From: Ruminococcus sp.
GTDB taxonomy: Bacteria; Bacillota; Clostridia; Oscillospirales; Acutalibacteraceae
Direction of reading: 5' to 3'
DNA length: 7,725 nt
NCBI GenBank assembly: GCA_004555265.1
Contig: SFIQ01000041.1
Span: 1-7,725, forward strand
Made by a program: the position numbers and the translations under genes. The notes beneath the pieces were generated by a model. It had not been told where the DNA came from and did no database searches. It saw nothing but the letters and a program-made list of their open reading frames with translations. Numbering within the stretch: the stretch's first letter is position 1; each line of letters begins with the position of its first letter. This document shows positions 5,884 to 7,725 of this stretch, one piece after another.

Positions 5884-7221
5884 TTAAATTTCCTGTACAT
5901 TTTTGATGATATTTTCGACCAAACCTTTATATTCTTTATCCTTATCCATTTTATCGGCAACGCTGTCAATGGAATGTTTGACGGTGGAATGCGTTTTGCC
6001 GTTAAAGCATTTTCCGATTTCTTCTAACGACATTCCCGTCATTTCGCGGATAATATACATTGCCATTTGGCGGGCGTCTTTGATATTTTTGTCGCGCTTG
6101 TCCGAGGTGATATTGTTGACAGAAACGCCCATTACGGCACTAACCTGCTCTAAAATCTTTTCACGCACGACCGAAACGGGTTGTGTGGTGTTCATCAGTT
6201 CTTTGATGGCATCTTTGGTAATTTCGATGGTCGGGGTGGTGTCAAGCAGTACGCAAATGGCCTGCAATTTTTTCACCGCGCCTTCCAGCTGCCGCACATT
6301 GTGGCTGACTTGCTCGGCGATAAATTCCACAACCGCGTCGGGAATGGAAAAAGAAAGTGCGTCCGCTTTGTTTTTGATAATTGCCATACGCATTTCAAAA
6401 TCCGGCGGCTGAATGTCTGCCATTAAGCCCCATTCAAAACGGTTTTTCAACCGTTCCGTCAACTTCGGGATTTCGTTGGGCGGATTATCGGAGGAAAGCA
6501 CAATTTGCTTGCCGTTCTCGGTTAAGGCATTAAAGGTATGGAAAAACTCCTCTTCTATTGAGTTTTTGCCGGCGATGAATTGAATATCGTCCACCAAAAG
6601 CGCGTCGGCGTGACGGTATTTTTCGCGCATCTCAGAGGGATTGTTGGAAAACCGCACATGCTCGATAATGTCATTGGTGAAATTTTCGCTGGTAACATAA
6701 ATAATCGAAGCCTCGGGGTTGCGGCTTTTCATATAATTTTCAATGGCTTTTAAAAGGTGTGTTTTGCCAAGCCCGCTTTTGCCGTAAATAAACAGCGGAT
6801 TGTAGGTTTTGCCAGGATTTTCGGCGACCTTTTTCGCCGCGGCATAGGCATAGTTATTGGATTTGCCGACCACGAAATTTTCAAAACTGTTGGCGCGATT
6901 GTTAATAACCAACTCGTCCGCAGAGGTGCTCGCGGTGGCGGAAACGGGCGTTTCTTCCTCTTTTTCTTTTTCCACAAGCAGAATTTCCACACGGACGGGA
7001 AACGCCAGCGCATTGAAAAACGCCTGTTCCAAAAGTTCGGTGAATTTTTTGGTGACAATGCCGTATTTGAATTCGTTGTCAATGGTTAGGGTGACTTTTT
7101 CCCCGTCAAAAGCAGCCGGTTGTAAGGGTGCAAGCCACAGGGAAAACACCGCGCTTGTAATGCCGCCGTCGGTTTTGATATAGGTGCAGGCGGCGTCCCA
7201 CAATTCGGAAAGGGATTCCAT
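5884..7221 (-). CDS. dnaA: Chromosomal replication initiator protein DnaA
   Basis: DnaA is the AAA+ initiator that binds DnaA boxes, melts oriC as an ATP-bound filament and recruits the helicase. The 445-residue protein is full length. Domain I is about 1-75 and a short acidic linker spans 84-112. The AAA+ core has Walker A GKSGLGKT (147-154), Walker B LLVDDIQF (208-215), sensor 1 VLSSDNPP (241-248), arginine-finger box ERLKNRFEWGL (256-266) and sensor 2 NVRQLEG (308-314). Domain IV carries the DNA-binding helix-turn-helix with KTHSTVKHS (409-417). Against E. coli, Arg399, Arg407, Gln408 and His434 are kept (Arg376, Arg384, Gln385, His411), but Asp433 is Thr410 and Thr435 is Ser412. The ATG at 7221 has GGAG eight bases upstream. 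Transcription probably starts near 7394 from the promoter at 7401-7429, giving a leader of about 170 nt. Confidence 0.97.
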   Translation of the reverse strand: MESLSELWDAACTYIKTDGGITSAVFSLWLAPLQPAAFDGEKVTLTIDNEFKYGIVTKKFTELLEQAFFNALAFPVRVEILLVEKEKEEETPVSATASTSADELVINNRANSFENFVVGKSNNYAYAAAKKVAENPGKTYNPLFIYGKSGLGKTHLLKAIENYMKSRNPEASIIYVTSENFTNDIIEHVRFSNNPSEMREKYRHADALLVDDIQFIAGKNSIEEEFFHTFNALTENGKQIVLSSDNPPNEIPKLTERLKNRFEWGLMADIQPPDFEMRMAIIKNKADALSFSIPDAVVEFIAEQVSHNVRQLEGAVKKLQAICVLLDTTPTIEITKDAIKELMNTTQPVSVVREKILEQVSAVMGVSVNNITSDKRDKNIKDARQMAMYIIREMTGMSLEEIGKCFNGKTHSTVKHSIDSVADKMDKDKEYKGLVENIIKNVQEI

Positions 7222-7400
7222 AAATCAGTCTCCGTTCAAAAAAATTTAAAAAATACAAAAAACAAAACCAAAGCCGGTTTTTAAAAATCGCTGAAAACCG
7301 CCACAGGGCGCGTTTGTGCCGATTGCATATTCTCACCCGTGTTTAGGGCAAAACAGCAAAAACGGCGCTTGAAAGCGATATTTTTACGAATACATTTATT
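7222..7400 (-). promoter_or_regulatory. Long dnaA leader
   Basis: Between the dnaA promoter and its ATG lie about 170 nt without a gene. The ribosome site GGAG is at 7230-7233. A 7-bp inverted repeat, CGGTTTT/AAAACCG with a 12-nt loop, spans 7275-7300. On the minus strand it is followed by a T-rich stretch, so a weak attenuator is conceivable but unproven. A smaller palindrome CGCTT-GA-AAGCG is at 7366-7377. I recognise no riboswitch and no exact variant or canonical DnaA box here. Confidence 0.4.
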
Positions 7401-7429
7401 ATATTAGCATAAACCGAAAACTTTTTCAA
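7401..7429 (-). promoter_or_regulatory. dnaA promoter (sigma-A type, extended -10)
   Basis: On the minus strand, TTGAAA (7424-7429) and TAATAT (7401-7406) are separated by exactly 17 bp. A TG one base before the -10 forms an extended -10 element. The start site should be near 7394. The -35 hexamer sits inside a near-match (8 of 9) to the TTWTNAACA 9-mer found in oriC (TTTTCAACT, 7423-7431, plus strand), which would fit autorepression by DnaA. Confidence 0.75.
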
Positions 7430-7432
7430 CTG

Positions 7433-7462
7433 TTTTATATATATTTATATATATTATAATAT
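7433..7462. other. A/T tract upstream of dnaA promoter
   Basis: Thirty uninterrupted A/T bases, mostly TA steps, directly behind the dnaA -35 element. It could act as an UP-like element for the dnaA promoter or as a second easily melted site; Bacillus origins are bipartite around dnaA. A perfect TATAAT on the plus strand at 7455-7460 could serve a divergent gene (rpmH is often divergent from dnaA in Firmicutes), but no convincing -35 accompanies it. Confidence 0.4.
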
Positions 7463-7519
7463 GTATAGCGTTTTCGGCAGAAAAAAGCGTTTTTCGCGGC
7501 GGAGATGTATTCCCTTCAT

Positions 7520-7725
7520 TCAGAAGGACAAATATGGGTTTGTGGGGGCAAACATATTCTATTTCGTGCGTAGGGGGCGACGACTCGGCGCCCCGTTGTA
7601 GGGGCGGGTTTCCATGCCCGCCCGTCGATTTTGATGTAATTTTGCGGAACAACACGGAGGTTGTTCCCTACTCGTAGGGGCGAACTGTGTTCGCCCGCGT
7701 AATTTGATATAATTTTACGGAACGG
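7520..7725. repeat. Palindromic repeat cluster C (runs off right edge)
   Basis: It begins TCAGAAGGACAA then GGGTTTGTGGGGG, like the left end of cluster B. Hairpins follow: GGGGCG/CGCCCC (7574-7594), GGGCGGG/CCCGCCC (7602-7623), GGAACAAC/GTTGTTCC (7646-7667) and GGGCGAAC/GTTCGCCC (7678-7696). Another begins at 7719 and is cut by the window edge. The spacers TTTTGATGTAATTTTGCGG and TTTGATATAATTTTACGG correspond to the one in cluster A. The GGGGCG module is identical to that of cluster A over more than 25 bases. No gene is supported in this stretch. Confidence 0.85.

Noticed and set aside
7369..7396. Divergent plus-strand promoter TTGAAA-16-TACATT
   Set aside because: The -10 is poor and the -35 coincides with a small palindrome. 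No downstream gene is visible in the window.
7404..7655. 83-codon minus-strand frame upstream of dnaA
   Set aside because: It starts in repeat cluster C and ends across the A/T tract and dnaA promoter, with no ribosome site or family resemblance.

Overview
The window is the replication-origin neighbourhood of a bacterial chromosome. It is most likely from an anaerobic Firmicute of class Clostridia, in or near the gut Oscillospiraceae/Ruminococcaceae group. The placement rests on three things: the Bacillus-type gene order dnaA-dnaN-yaaA-recF-remB-gyrB, the presence of remB (a DUF370 gene), and clusters of GC-rich palindromic repeats of a kind common in uncultured gut Clostridia. The species cannot be named from the sequence.

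All six genes lie on the minus strand, so the transcription order runs from the right of the window to the left. dnaA (5884-7221) has a well-formed extended -10 promoter at 7401-7429 and a leader of about 170 nt. A 735-bp gap follows, holding what I read as oriC (about 5165-5376) and a palindromic repeat cluster (5378-5842). dnaN, yaaA, recF and remB follow as a very tight, translationally coupled unit (ATGA overlap, 9-nt gap, TGATG overlap). A 567-bp gap with a 38-bp tandem array and a second palindromic cluster separates this unit from gyrB, which runs off the left edge lacking only its last residues. A third palindromic cluster starts upstream of dnaA and runs off the right edge.

Together the genes encode initiation (DnaA), the sliding clamp (DnaN), recombinational repair at forks (RecF), supercoiling (GyrB) and two small accessory regulators, an S4 RNA-binding protein and RemB.

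The most interesting signal is in the dnaA-dnaN gap. It has the layout of the basal unwinding system known from Bacillus subtilis: an uninterrupted 30-nt A/T tract, a TAG-TAG-TAG-AAG-TAG string matching the DnaA-trio, a GC-rich linker, then DnaA-box-like 9-mers. I see no canonical DnaA box (TTWTNCACA) there. Instead six 9-mers fit TTWTNAACA exactly, each with C changed to A at position 6. In parallel, the DnaA of this genome has Thr410 where E. coli DnaA has the DNA-contacting Asp433, and Ser412 where it has Thr435. A co-evolved change of DnaA-box specificity is a testable hypothesis.

A second theme is the three mosaic clusters of short hairpins with related ends. They occupy every large non-coding gap of the region. 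Their stems differ in sequence but stay complementary.
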